From Aquipuribacter sp051216895 (GTDB lineage Bacteria; Actinomycetota; Actinomycetes; Actinomycetales; JBBAYJ01): 64,000 nt of DNA. Numbering within the stretch: position 1 is the stretch's first letter; every line of letters begins with the position of its first letter. The translations under genes were made by a program, and so were the position numbers. This document shows, piece by piece, positions 44,466-53,212 of this stretch. Where the stretch lies: positions 124,001 through 188,000 of the forward strand of contig NZ_JBPKAO010000003.1 of NCBI RefSeq assembly GCF_051216895.1, in the 5' to 3' direction. The notes beneath the pieces are model-generated. The model searched no databases. It had not been told where the DNA came from and saw only the letters and a list, made by a program, of their open reading frames with translations.

Positions 44466-44798
44466 TTGTGTCTGAGTCGCCCGCGGTTCGCTTGTCGCTC
44501 CTCGAGCTGGGCCTGGGACTGGATCCCCTTGCCGGAGGCGGTAGACACAGTCCGGAGATCCGGGTCGGACGAGCCGGAGCGAGAGGTGCGCGAGGCGCTA
44601 AGTGCCCTCAGCCGGGAAGGGCGTATTCGCTTCTGGCGGGGGGCCTGGGACCGCGAAGAGGAGCGGGTCGAGGTGTCAGCGCACGATGTTGGGCATCTGC
44701 TCGAGGACCCGCGCTGGTACCGGTACCACCTGGATGAGGCGGGTGAGGAGAGGTTGTACTTCGTCAACGTGGACAACATCACGGGCGAAGTGAGCTAG
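44466..44798 (+). CDS. Hypothetical protein, possibly frameshifted near its start
   Basis: About 110 aa. The C-terminal 90 residues look real: IPLPEAVDTVRRSG, EREVREALSALSREGRIRFW, then DPRWYRYHLDEAGEERLYFV. The N-terminus in this frame begins at a TTG and is unconvincing, while the frame starting GTG 44468 gives a better opening (SESPAVRLSLLELGLGLD), so one indel near 44525 may separate them. The C-terminus resembles small immunity-type or winged-helix proteins. Function unknown. Confidence 0.5.
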   Translation: MCLSRPRFACRSSSWAWDWIPLPEAVDTVRRSGSDEPEREVREALSALSREGRIRFWRGAWDREEERVEVSAHDVGHLLEDPRWYRYHLDEAGEERLYFVNVDNITGEVS

Positions 44799-44826
44799 GG
44801 ACCGAGCCCCGAGGAGCGATCGTCAC

Positions 44827-44845
44827 CGCGGGATCCCTGCGGGAC
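44827..44845 (-). repeat. Short repeat, inverted copy of the GCAGGGGATC core
   Basis: CGCGGGATCCCTGCGGGACG is the inverse of half of the 42181 palindrome. Confidence 0.4.
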
Positions 44846-45065
44846 GTCGGCGTCAGGTCCTGGTGAGTGCGGCAGCAAGCGTTGGTAGATATGTGAAGGT
44901 CCCTATCCCAGTCGCCTGTGCAGCTCGTGCTGGTACGCGGGACGAGCTGGGCGGCTGACTCGGCCCGTTGACCTGGTCACGGGCCAGTCACGTCCGCGCC
45001 ACAATCGCGCACCGAAGGGCCGGACCCCTGCTTCACACGGGCGACGCCCCGTCACCGTAGGGACC

Positions 45066-45689
45066 ATGCCCGCCTCGGACGTGCCGCCAGACGCCCCGGA
45101 CTCGCCGAGGCGCGATGTTGGCGCACCCGGTCCTGCGACGTTGCCGGCGCCGGAGGACCGCCCCCGAGCCGGGCAGTCCGGGCTGTGGATCGCCGTCGCG
45201 GTGGGCACAATGTGCGCCCTCTTCATGGGCGGGTTCATCGTCGTGATGGTCTGGGGTTGGTGGGTGTACGCAAACCACGACCGCATCGGCTGGATCGACG
45301 ACCCGGTGGTCGCAGATGCCGCCGAGCAGGCATGCGCTCGCCTGCACGCGGACCTTGACGACGTCCCAGTCACCGACGGCGCCCCCGACGCGCAGCAGGC
45401 CGCCGAGATCCAAACGCAGAACGACATCGTGCTCGAGATGGGCGAGGACGTCCGCAGCCTGGGTGAGCGTCGCCTGTCGCGCGACATTCCGTCGCAGGCG
45501 TGGTTGGAGGACTGGGAGGACCTGGTCGAGTCCCGCGAGACTTACGCGGACAACCTGCTCGCCGGAGGTGACCCGGAGCTGCTCCTTCCAACGGTGGACG
45601 ACGTGCCCATCATCGAACGGATGGAGTCCGTGGTGCTGGACTGCGACGTCCCGCTGGCGCTTCTGAACGTCCCGGCTCCGGCTGGCTGA
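45066..45689 (+). CDS. Single-pass membrane protein of unknown function
   Basis: 207 aa from ATG 45066. A Pro-rich cytoplasmic N-terminus precedes one membrane helix (IAVAVGTMCALFMGGFIVVM at about residues 42-66). The outer part is strongly acidic and mostly helical (AAEIQTQNDIVLEMGEDVRS). The family is not recognised. Confidence 0.7.
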   Translation: MPASDVPPDAPDSPRRDVGAPGPATLPAPEDRPRAGQSGLWIAVAVGTMCALFMGGFIVVMVWGWWVYANHDRIGWIDDPVVADAAEQACARLHADLDDVPVTDGAPDAQQAAEIQTQNDIVLEMGEDVRSLGERRLSRDIPSQAWLEDWEDLVESRETYADNLLAGGDPELLLPTVDDVPIIERMESVVLDCDVPLALLNVPAPAG

Positions 45690-46008
45690 ACCGGGCGTGG
45701 GGCCAGCAGCGCGGGCGGCGGCCCCCGCCACCCGTAGGGCGGGGTCACGCCGAGGCACCCGACCGAGGACTTACACCCATGAGACCAACGCTTGCGGCCG
45801 AACTCAGGTTCTGGCGACGAGCTCCTGAGCCGCTTCACGTCCCCGGTGGACGATCGTCAGCGGGGATCAGGGCTCACGGCGCCGTGCGATCGAATCTTGG
45901 GCTCGCAGCACGGCCCGGGGCGAGGTCGCACCGGTGGAGGGTCCCTGCCTGGCCATCGGGTCTGCTGCGCGCCGCGTGGGCATCACTCGATGGGGGCGGC
46001 GCCCCAGT
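45690..46008. other. Intergenic region with one interspersed element
   Basis: About 320 bp; apart from the element at 45850-45944 nothing is seen. Confidence 0.5.
45850..45944 (+). repeat. Interspersed ~94-bp element, subfamily I, copy 7
   Basis: Reads ACGATCGTCAGCGGGGATC at the head and GGGCTCGCAGCACGGCCC, then GAGGTCGCACCGGTGGAGG. Its last 45 bp are about 93% identical to those of the copy at 50402. Confidence 0.85.
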
Positions 46009-46128
46009 TCAGTCGCGGTGCGCCTGTCTGATGCCGTCCCGGACGGCGGCACGCACGATGAAGTAGAGAACGTAGAGAAACACCGCTGCGAACAGGAGCG
46101 ACAGCGTGAGTCCAGTCAGCGCGTCCAT
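46009..46128 (-). CDS. Small 39-residue membrane protein
   Basis: ATG at 46128 after GGGAG; stop at 46009. The peptide is one membrane helix (LTLSLLFAAVFLYVLYFIV) with a charged tail (RAAVRDGIRQAHRD). It is too short for most gene finders, but the helix-plus-basic-tail pattern and the ribosome-binding site support a real gene. Small proteins of this kind are common in actinobacteria; function unknown. Confidence 0.55.
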   Translation of the reverse strand: MDALTGLTLSLLFAAVFLYVLYFIVRAAVRDGIRQAHRD

Positions 46129-46277
46129 GCTCCCGACCGTAATGGCGGCTGAGCAGCGAGGCGTTCGCTACCCCCTGTGCCCACTGCTCCGATTCGGTTC
46201 GGAGGCCCCGGCCCGCCCGTCCCGACAGCCGACCGTCAGCTGGAGACGGCCGAGCCGGCCTGTGCGGCGAACGAGCT

Positions 46278-46493
46278 CTAGTCGGTGGGCCGCTTGGAAG
46301 CGCGGTACTGCTCCACGACGAGGACGAGAACGGCGGACGAGGCCACCCAGAACCATGCCGGGCGGAAGTTGTCCTCCAGGATGAGTCGCAAGAGCCCAGT
46401 GACGACGAGTACCGCCAGCGCCGTGAGGACCGCAGCCCCGACAGGCGTGGCGAGCTTGCGGTGGGTCTCGCGGCTGAGCATGAAGCCACTCAA
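46278..46493 (-). CDS. Small membrane protein
   Basis: 71 aa (an inner ATG at 46481 is also possible). Two membrane helices (VGAAVLTALAVLVVTGLLRL and WFWVASSAVLVLVVEQY) with a charged loop. Function unknown. Confidence 0.6.
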   Translation of the reverse strand: MSGFMLSRETHRKLATPVGAAVLTALAVLVVTGLLRLILEDNFRPAWFWVASSAVLVLVVEQYRASKRPTD

Positions 46494-46597
46494 TCATCTC
46501 GTTCGGGCCGACGACAGGCCACTGAGCCCCTGCCGTTCCGCACGCCGATTCTCTTCTGGGACCGGGCCGGGGGTCCTACAGAGCGGCTGACCTACGT

Positions 46598-47206
46598 CTA
46601 GGTGGCGGCGGAGTCGGTGGCGTAGCGGGTGACGGCGCCTCGCACCCGCCATGCGGTTAGTGCCGTGGCCAGTGGCGCGGCGACGAAGAACCACCACCAG
46701 CCGTCGATTACCCCGGCAACGGTCGTGGCGGCGCCGACGGCGAGGGCCGGAGCGAGCCACGCCGCCCGCGCGGTGGTCCACGTGTCTTGCTGCCACCGGG
46801 CGACCAGCCCGAGCACGCCCAGCGCCAGTACGCCGCCAGCCAGTCCGAGGGGAGCGCCGACCATGGCAGCGAAGGCGCCCGAACCAGTAGCGACCTCCAG
46901 GGCTCCGCCCTGGAACACGTCGGCGGGATTGTCGGCGACATCGAGGAGCCCCATGAGCAGCAGCAGGGTCAGACCGAGCAGTGCCCCGGCAATCAGCCCT
47001 TCCAGCAGGCCGCGCCCGACCAGGAGGAGACCGGCCTCGTCGTGGCGCTGCCGCGCCGTCGCCGACTCCGCTACCGACTCCACCTCCTCATCATCGACCA
47101 CATCAGCCAGTTGGGGACCGGCCACCGGGACAAGCCGCCGTCGGACGTCGTCTTCTAGGCCGAACCCGGCCGCAAGGCTTCGGGGCCCACCTCCTCCGGC
47201 CACCAC
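46598..47206 (-). CDS. Membrane protein of unknown function
   Basis: 202 aa. An acidic cytoplasmic N-terminus (VVDDEEVESVAESA) precedes about four membrane helices (IAGALLGLTLLLLMGLLDV, APLGLAGGVLALGVLGLVA, and two more near residues 145-185) and an Arg-rich loop. The family is not recognised. Confidence 0.65.
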   Translation of the reverse strand: MVAGGGGPRSLAAGFGLEDDVRRRLVPVAGPQLADVVDDEEVESVAESATARQRHDEAGLLLVGRGLLEGLIAGALLGLTLLLLMGLLDVADNPADVFQGGALEVATGSGAFAAMVGAPLGLAGGVLALGVLGLVARWQQDTWTTARAAWLAPALAVGAATTVAGVIDGWWWFFVAAPLATALTAWRVRGAVTRYATDSAAT

Positions 47207-47525
47207 CGCCCGTGGTCAGGCTGCGCCTCGCCCGAACGACGGTGAGACCCCCTCCAGCCCACCAGAGCGCCCATACCTCCGCACACCACACCGGCGCCCT
47301 GGCGGCGCCGGAAGAGCCGGGGCTCCGCCCCCCACCCCCGGCCCTCACTCCGATGATGACCAGGACAAGCGCGACCAAGCCAGCGGCACGACCCTGCTGG
47401 TGGACGTCAGCATCCGCTAGGTCGATCAGGGCTTGAGGACTTTGTCGCCCGCCGGACCGACCCCTGACTGCGACCATATTGCCAGGTTTCGTCAGGTTTG
47501 CGGCCGATCTGTCGATGAAGAGGTC
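47207..47525. other. Intergenic region
   Basis: About 320 bp. A minus-strand frame at 47103-47477 contains one possible membrane helix (AAGLVALVLVIIGVRAG), but coding evidence is too weak to call a gene. Confidence 0.35.
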
Positions 47526-47996
47526 ATGAAGCGCATTCTGACTCTCGCTCTGGCCGTCGCACTCACAACCGTCGCCGTCCCCGCATCCGCCAACCCCCGC
47601 GATCAGGTCACGCCGATCGAGCCGCGCCCGGTCGAGCGCCAGCTGATCCCGCCGCCCACGTTCCAGGTCACCGAGAACGGCTGCCGCGACGGGGTGCCGA
47701 TCGCCGCCTACTCAATTAAGGAGTTCGAGGGCGTCAGTTACAGCAAGCCCACCTACGGCACCTTCGCCGAGCCTTCTATCGTCGTGGTGGCCAAGGTCGA
47801 CAACCCCCGGCAGGCACGCTTCACCAACGGCCACACGGTCGTCCGGCTCCAGGTCGTCAACCCCACCTGGGCCGACTGTGCCGGCGAGGTCCCGCCGCCC
47901 CTGGACCCGATGCCCGAACTGCCCGCCCCGACCGCCCCGGTCTGCCCGCCGCCGGCCCCGCTGCCCCTGGACCCGTGGCCCTACCCCTGCGCCTGA
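47526..47996 (+). CDS. Secreted protein of unknown function
   Basis: 156 aa from ATG 47526. A signal peptide (RILTLALAVALTTVAVPASA) precedes a mature domain with three spaced cysteines (ENGCRDG, WADCAGE, APVCPPP). A Pro-rich tail ends in PYPCA. No anchor; probably released. The family is not recognised. Confidence 0.7.
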   Translation: MKRILTLALAVALTTVAVPASANPRDQVTPIEPRPVERQLIPPPTFQVTENGCRDGVPIAAYSIKEFEGVSYSKPTYGTFAEPSIVVVAKVDNPRQARFTNGHTVVRLQVVNPTWADCAGEVPPPLDPMPELPAPTAPVCPPPAPLPLDPWPYPCA

Positions 47997-48276
47997 GTGT
48001 TCCCTCATGCCGCGGGCGGCAGGCCACGTGATGTGCCGACGAAGATGTTGTAGATCCGAGATCCTGCGCGAGGCCTGCCGTCGATCGACCGAGCGAGCTG
48101 CACAGTTTCCACGCACCCGTGTAGTGCGGACCCAGGGCCATCACGTGCACCCAGTACCTGCAGCCGGCGAGTGTGGGGCCGCTGAACGATCCGCCCTGCT
48201 CACCATCTTGACCGCCCGCACCCAAGCCGCCGCGCACAACGTCTGGGACTGCTGCACGTTCAGGTGACAGTCGGTC

Positions 48277-49146
48277 TCAGGCGGCGAGTGCGACCTGAGG
48301 GGCGTTGATGGTCTCGTACTCGATGGGCGTGAGTCTGCCGAGTCGGGCTTGGCGTCGGCGGCGGTGGTAGGTCCGTTCGATCCAGGTCACGATCGCGATC
48401 CGCAGCTCGGCGCGGGTGGTCCAGCGGCGGCGGTCGAGGACGTTCTTCTGCAGCAGGGCGAAGAAGGACTCCATGGCCGCGTTGTCGCCGGCAGAGGCGA
48501 CCTGGCCCATCGACCCCACGAGGTCGTGGTGGCGCAGCTCGGCCAAGAATCGCCGCGATCGGAACTGCGACCCGCGGTCGGAGTGCACGATGCAGCCGGC
48601 CACTCGGTTGACGCCGCCGCGGCGGGCGACGGCGCTGTTCAAGGCGTCCACGGCCAGGCGGGACTTCATCCGGTCGGCAATGGAGTAGCGGACGATCCGT
48701 CCGGAGAAGACGTCCTTGATGGCGCAGAGGTAGAGCTTGCCCTCGCCGGTCCAGTGCTCGGTGATGTCGGTCAGCCACAGCGTGTTCGGGGCCGCCGCGA
48801 CGAACTGCCGCTGGACGAGGTCGTCATGGGCGGGCGGGCCGGGCTTCTTGCCGTTGGTGCCGCGCTTTTTGCCGAACGCCGACCACCAGCTGTTGTCGCG
48901 ACAGACCCGCCAGACCGTCCGGTCGCAGCGGTCGTGGCCCGCGTCGCGGGCCTCGTAGGCCAGGTACCGGTAGCCGTACTCGGGGTCGTCGCGGTGGGCG
49001 TCGAACAGGGCGTTGGCGAGGTACGCCTCGGCCAGCTCTGAGCGGGTGATGGGCGCGGCGAGCCAGCGGTAGTAGGGCTGGCGGGCGATGTTCAGGACCC
49101 GGCACGTGAGGGCGACGGGGATGCCGTCGGCGGCGAGCTCTCTCAC
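48277..49146 (-). CDS. IS3-family transposase OrfB (DDE integrase domain)
   Basis: 289 aa. An HTH_21-type N-terminus (RVLNIARQPYYRWLAAP) is followed by the retroviral-integrase-like domain. The DDE triad shows in TDITEHWTGEGKLYL, IVHSDRGSQFRSRRF and NAAMESFFALLQKNV. In IS3 elements the active enzyme is usually an OrfAB fusion made by ribosomal frameshifting at the orfA-orfB overlap, which here is 4 bp (49143-49146). Confidence 0.93.
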   Translation of the reverse strand: MRELAADGIPVALTCRVLNIARQPYYRWLAAPITRSELAEAYLANALFDAHRDDPEYGYRYLAYEARDAGHDRCDRTVWRVCRDNSWWSAFGKKRGTNGKKPGPPAHDDLVQRQFVAAAPNTLWLTDITEHWTGEGKLYLCAIKDVFSGRIVRYSIADRMKSRLAVDALNSAVARRGGVNRVAGCIVHSDRGSQFRSRRFLAELRHHDLVGSMGQVASAGDNAAMESFFALLQKNVLDRRRWTTRAELRIAIVTWIERTYHRRRRQARLGRLTPIEYETINAPQVALAA

Positions 49147-49445
49147 GAGCGGGAAGAGCCTTTTCCTGGCAGGTTCGCCTGACTCAGGTAGGCCGCGGCT
49201 CGGCGGAGGACCTCGTTCTCCTGCTCGAGCAGCCGGATCCGGCGGTTGGCCTCGCGCAGCTCGGCCGACTCCGCCCTGGTGGGGCCGTCGCGGCGACCGT
49301 CCTCGACGTCTGCGGCGTGTAGCCAGTTGCGCAGGCAGGACTCGCTGATCCCGAAGTCCTTCGCGATCTTCGAGACCGGGGCCTCGCCGCGGCGGGCGAC
49401 CGCGACCACGTCATCGCGAAACTCTCTGGGGTGGGGCTTGGGCAC
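49143..49445 (-). CDS. IS3-family transposase OrfA (HTH)
   Basis: 100 aa from GTG 49445 (an upstream start at 49481 lies near the terminal repeat and is less likely). PKPHPREFRDDVVAVARRGE, then KIAKDFGISESCLRNWL, is the helix-turn-helix that binds the element ends; a leucine-zipper-like helix (RRIRLLEQENEVLRRAAAYL) follows. Confidence 0.92.
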   Translation of the reverse strand: MPKPHPREFRDDVVAVARRGEAPVSKIAKDFGISESCLRNWLHAADVEDGRRDGPTRAESAELREANRRIRLLEQENEVLRRAAAYLSQANLPGKGSSRS

Positions 49446-49512
49446 GGTGGTGATCCTTCCAGCGGCGCCCTCAGGCACCACAGGTCAGGTGTCACCTATC
49501 CGTGCAGCAGGC

Positions 49513-49602
49513 CCCCGCCGCAAACGGCACGTGGTCGCCAACGTGGCCATCGCCCGCGAGCTAGCCGGCTGGTGCTGGTCCTTGGCCGTGCTCGACGACT
49601 AG
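49513..49602 (+). pseudogene. C-terminal remnant of an IS110-family transposase
   Basis: The last 29 codons read RRKRHVVANVAIARELAGWC, then WSLAVLDD and a stop, as at the C-terminus of IS110/IS116-type transposases. The rest is missing; the IS3 element begins immediately upstream. Confidence 0.6.
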
Positions 49603-49684
49603 AACCCACAGACCGGTTTCGTCGACCAGCGTGGTGGCAGCAGCGCGTGGAGCGACCCGCGGAACAGCTATGAGCAACCCGGGC

Positions 49685-50314
49685 TCAGTGCCGGGCGACG
49701 CTCGACCCTAGACACGCGGTCCGCTCCTGCCGAACACCCCGTCCTGCGGTAACTAACCCGCGCATATCAGTCTGACCGCGCGTCGCCAACGACACGCTCA
49801 CCACCGCACGTCGACGAAACCAGAGGCGCCCACCCCAACCCAGGGACGGGCGCCTCGCCCTGCCTCTTGACAGGACCTCGCTACATATCAGCTGCGAAGC
49901 GACCCGTCTGCGTTCTTGTAGACCGGCGGTGAGCCAACGTGGCCTGGCGAACATGTACAGAGATATGCCTAGGGGGGCGAGCGACAGGGCCGGCACCCCC
50001 AAGGCGATCAGCAACGGTGTTGGTGGCGGATCGGCGAACAAGAGCGGGACGCCTTCGCCAATCGCGCCGGTCAGTGCAAGCAGGGTGACGCACGGGCCAC
50101 CAACCGTGTGCGTGTAACGAAAGGGGTTGGGATCTGTTGGACTAGAAATGGGGTCGCGGCGCCAATCCTTGACAGCGTCAGCGGTCATCCAGACACCGAA
50201 AGCGGCTACGGCTAGGCACAGCAGGACTGTGGCCACCAGCCTCCCCCTATCGCGTCGAAGCACGACGGCCCCGTGGACGGCTCCACGGAGACGTTCATCT
50301 GCATGATCCGCCAC
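49685..50314 (-). CDS. Membrane protein of unknown function
   Basis: 209 aa. The first 130 residues have three membrane helices (LVATVLLCLAVAAFGVWMT, CVTLLALTGAIGEGVPLLF, LIALGVPALSLAPLGISLYM) ending in a Pro-Arg-Trp motif. The C-terminal 80 residues are Arg-rich and low in structure and may be a read-through past a lost stop. The family is not recognised. Confidence 0.5.
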   Translation of the reverse strand: MADHADERLRGAVHGAVVLRRDRGRLVATVLLCLAVAAFGVWMTADAVKDWRRDPISSPTDPNPFRYTHTVGGPCVTLLALTGAIGEGVPLLFADPPPTPLLIALGVPALSLAPLGISLYMFARPRWLTAGLQERRRVASQLICSEVLSRGRARRPSLGWGGRLWFRRRAVVSVSLATRGQTDMRGLVTAGRGVRQERTACLGSSVARH

Positions 50315-50401
50315 CGACGGACCTCCGGTCCACCGGTTCAGCCAAGGCGCCCCCCTGGCCGACGTCGAGCCGGTGTCGCATCAATGGCTGATCCCCACCT
50401 A

Positions 50402-50495
50402 GCGATCCTCAGCCGGGAAGAGGTCTTGCGGGGCCCCGCGGCCGATTTCAGGGCTCGCAGCGCGGCCTGGGGCGAGGTCGCGCCGGTGGAGGGTC
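50402..50495 (+). repeat. Interspersed ~94-bp element, subfamily I, copy 8
   Basis: Head GCGATCCTCAGCCGGGAAG; the tail GAGGTCGCGCCGGTGGAGGG follows GGGCTCGCAGCGCGGCC. It lies in a divergent gap, 100 bp before the lipoprotein gene. Confidence 0.85.
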
Positions 50496-50595
50496 GGCAA
50501 ACGGGGGCTTGCAGCCAAGAATTCGCACACACGGGCGAGTGGACTGACGACCGGATCGCACCGCGTGTCATCCACGAGTGACCTAATCTCAAGAC

Positions 50596-51147
50596 GTGAA
50601 GAGGCCTCGCGGTCGTCCGCCTGCTGTGCGTCACCTTCCACTGCGCTGGCCAGCCAGGACTTCGACCGTTGGGATTGGCATCGCGAGTGTGCTCGGACTG
50701 GTTGGCTGCGTTCCCAGCGACCCGCTGCCCCTGCCTCTCGCCTACCGATACAGCGAGGCGGGAACCGTCACGCTGGTCTTGCCGTCCTGCGGAGACACGA
50801 ACTTCCCCCCAGATCTCGTGCTCCTCCGTAGTGGAACGACGCCGCAGGAAGAGAAGCGCACGCAGTTGTCGACGCCAGAGGATGGTCTAAAAGTCAGCCT
50901 GGATGATGAATCGTCCATGTGGCTCGTCTCTTTGTCTGCCGAGGATCTGCTAACGGAAGCCACCAGTCTTGCCGTTTGGACTCAGCAGAAAGAGGCATGG
51001 GCGGGAGTGGTCACTCTTGAAGAGACCCGCGTCGAGATTGTCGACTCTCGAGTGCGCGGAGACCTACAAAGAAGGTCGAATCTGAACGAGTACACGGCTG
51101 CACCCGTTTCAGTCGCGGAGCTTTCTGCCTCTTGCGACAGGCGATGA
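50596..51147 (+). CDS. Putative lipoprotein, lower GC than neighbours
   Basis: 183 aa from GTG 50596. A hydrophobic stretch ending in a lipobox-like VLGLVGC is preceded by a long basic N-terminus (RPRGRPPAVRHLPLRWPART). The mature part looks beta-rich with two more cysteines. Codon use is clearly less GC-biased than in the hut region, so recent transfer is likely. The family is not recognised. Confidence 0.65.
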   Translation: MKRPRGRPPAVRHLPLRWPARTSTVGIGIASVLGLVGCVPSDPLPLPLAYRYSEAGTVTLVLPSCGDTNFPPDLVLLRSGTTPQEEKRTQLSTPEDGLKVSLDDESSMWLVSLSAEDLLTEATSLAVWTQQKEAWAGVVTLEETRVEIVDSRVRGDLQRRSNLNEYTAAPVSVAELSASCDRR

Positions 51148-51279
51148 CGAGGCGCCTCGGAGAAGGCGACCCCAGTTGGCGATCTCCAGGTGACAATCGG
51201 CAACCGGGGATGTCATGTAGAGAGCGCCCGCCGGGGTGTAGGAAGTGGATATGACCGACTCACGAGCAGTGACTGAGCC

Positions 51280-51990
51280 GTGACCCATGTCGATTCTCCA
51301 GGCGCGCACAACCGTTTGACGCTTCAAGAGAAGACCAGCCCCTCCAACGCCGACCCCGCGGCCGACTACGGCTACGAGCGTAGGTCGAGGTACATCGACC
51401 CGCTCAGGCACCCGCAGCCACAGCTGGAGTTTGTCGTCGACGGCACCCCACTGCTGCGGTTGCTGCGAGACCTCGAGGTACCCGAGCCCGAGACCTACGG
51501 CGTTCCTGATTCCTCCCAGCTCATGAGCGTCGCTGACCTGGCCCACCCCGGTTACGCCGCGGCTGACTTGCGGCGCCTGGCCGGCGACCTGTCCCGCGAC
51601 GACGAGGACTGGCCTCTGGAGTCAGGGCGGCTTCCTCTGTACGTCTGCCCAGTCTGCGGAGCCCTCGCGTGTGGTGCCATCACCGTGGCCGTCACCCAAA
51701 GCCCCGACGTGACGACTTGGAGCGACTTCCGGCTCGAGGACGGGTACACCGCAATTGGGCTAGACCTCTCAGGGCTGGGCCCTTTCAGTTTCCGCTGCGA
51801 CGCCTACCGGGAAGTTCTGCTCGACGCCGTCGGGGTCCTCGACGCCTGGACGCCAACGACCGGGCAGTCGAGCGCGAGCACCGGCAGGGCCGCACCCTAC
51901 GTGGCGCATGGCAGCGGTTCTCCAGGCACTGACGGACTGCTGCGCGACCGGGCAGCACCGACGTCGGGCGGGTCGGCTCGGCCGGTGTGA
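51280..51990 (+). CDS. Hypothetical protein with a Cys cluster
   Basis: 236 aa, GTG start. The segment YVCPVCGALACGAITVAV holds three cysteines, and SFRCDAYREVLLDAV a fourth; they could bind a metal. Such proteins are sometimes found as immunity genes in toxin-rich regions. The last 40 residues are low-complexity. The family is not recognised. Confidence 0.6.
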   Translation: MTHVDSPGAHNRLTLQEKTSPSNADPAADYGYERRSRYIDPLRHPQPQLEFVVDGTPLLRLLRDLEVPEPETYGVPDSSQLMSVADLAHPGYAAADLRRLAGDLSRDDEDWPLESGRLPLYVCPVCGALACGAITVAVTQSPDVTTWSDFRLEDGYTAIGLDLSGLGPFSFRCDAYREVLLDAVGVLDAWTPTTGQSSASTGRAAPYVAHGSGSPGTDGLLRDRAAPTSGGSARPV

Positions 51991-52219
51991 GTGAACGTCG
52001 GCTGTAAGGCGTCTGAGCTCGTCAATGCTTCCGGTGGTCCATCGTCGGATGAGGATCCCCCGTCGACGATCGGGCGCCGCTGGACAGCACAGGCCGTGTC
52101 ACCTGCTCGTGCCGCCGACCCCCCTTCGACAAACTCTCCAGCCGCGGATGAGGGTTGATCGGGTCCACAGCGGGTATGGGCTCGACGGACACCCACACGC
52201 TTCTGCGGACAGGATCAAC

Positions 52220-53014
52220 ATGGCTAGCAAGAGCTCCTCCCCCTCCGGCGCGACAGCGCAGACCCCAGACGTAGACCTCCGCGACCAGTACACCGACACA
52301 CACCCCGACCGCGAGCAGTCCTCGCCGTCCTGGAAGGCGGACGCCCTGGGTGACGACCGCCCCGGCGCCCGTCACAACATCTCCTGGGGCGCCGTCATCG
52401 CCGGCGTCGTCACCTTCCTTGCCCTGACCCTGATGCTGTCCCTGATCACCGCGGCCCTGGGGCTCGGGATGGCGGACCTGGACTCTGCCGACCCGGGTGA
52501 GGGCGTCGGGCTGGCCACCGGCCTGTGGTCCTTGGTCACCCTCGTGCTCGCCCTGGCGGCCGGTGGCTACGTCGCCGGTGTGCTGTCCGGTCAGGCCGGG
52601 CTGATCCACGGTTTTCTCACCTGGGCCACCGCCCTGCTCGCCGCGGTCGTCCTCGCCAGCCTCCTGGTCGGCAACATCCTCGGCGCCGCCGGCAACGTCC
52701 TAGGTTCCGCCACCTCCACCGTCACCGACGCCGCCGCCCAGAACCCCGAGCAGGCTGCAGACGCCGCGCCGGACGTCGACCCCGACGCCGCCGCTCAGGC
52801 CGCCGAGGACGCGCAGGAGCAGGCCGGCGACGCCGTACAGGACGCCGCACCCGAGGCCGAGCGGGCCGCGGACGCCGGCTCCTCCGGCGCTCTGTGGGGC
52901 TTCGCCGGCCTCCTCATCGGCGCGATCATCGCCTCCGTCACCGGCCTGTTCGGAGCCCGGTCCGTCAACCGTGCTGACACCGACAACCGCGAGGTCAGCG
53001 TCTCTCGCCGCTGA
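52220..53014 (+). CDS. Membrane protein with Ala-rich amphipathic loop
   Basis: 264 aa from ATG 52220. A polar N-terminus is followed by about four membrane helices (VIAGVVTFLALTLMLSLITA, LVTLVLALAAGGYVAGVL, and others up to residue 165). A long Ala/Asp/Glu-rich segment (DPDAAAQAAEDAQEQAGD) and a final helix (WGFAGLLIGAIIASVTGLFG) complete it. A strong terminator follows. It resembles general-stress membrane proteins of actinobacteria; role unknown. Confidence 0.75.
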   Translation: MASKSSSPSGATAQTPDVDLRDQYTDTHPDREQSSPSWKADALGDDRPGARHNISWGAVIAGVVTFLALTLMLSLITAALGLGMADLDSADPGEGVGLATGLWSLVTLVLALAAGGYVAGVLSGQAGLIHGFLTWATALLAAVVLASLLVGNILGAAGNVLGSATSTVTDAAAQNPEQAADAAPDVDPDAAAQAAEDAQEQAGDAVQDAAPEAERAADAGSSGALWGFAGLLIGAIIASVTGLFGARSVNRADTDNREVSVSRR

Positions 53015-53038
53015 GCACCTCAGCCCTCGAACGGCTCC

Positions 53039-53081
53039 GACACGAACAGCCTGCGTCCTGCGGACGGAGGCTGTTCGTGTC
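53039..53081 (+). terminator. Hairpin terminator
   Basis: Perfect 14-bp stem GACACGAACAGCCT / AGGCTGTTCGTGTC with a 15-base loop, 25 bp after the membrane-protein stop. Confidence 0.8.
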
Positions 53082-53212
53082 AGGCGTGCTCACATGCGGG
53101 CCCGTGGGTCCACGGTCCCGGAGAGAGCTCGACCCCTCCCGCAGTGCGCTTCGACGGACGCGCGGGCTCTTCGCCTCCGCGCCGTCGTCTCACAGCGTCG
53201 TCGGGGAGGTCC

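Larger units (their letters stand above)
48245..49514 (-). mobile_element. IS3-family insertion sequence
   Basis: About 1.27 kb with two overlapping ORFs (orfA, orfB) read leftward. Terminal inverted repeats of 25 bp (48245-48269 and 49490-49514) match at 21 positions, including CTGCTGCACG and AGGTGACA. I could not find a clear target duplication. Both ORFs are intact, so it may be active. It is inserted beside, perhaps in, an older IS110-type transposase remnant. Confidence 0.85.

Noticed and set aside
47103..47477. Minus-strand frame with one membrane-like segment
   Set aside because: Mostly Arg/Gly low-complexity and overlaps the end of a better gene.
27456..50495. Interspersed elements considered as integron attC sites
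   Set aside because: No integrase gene, genes point both ways, and the ends do not match the attC core (GTT...AAC).
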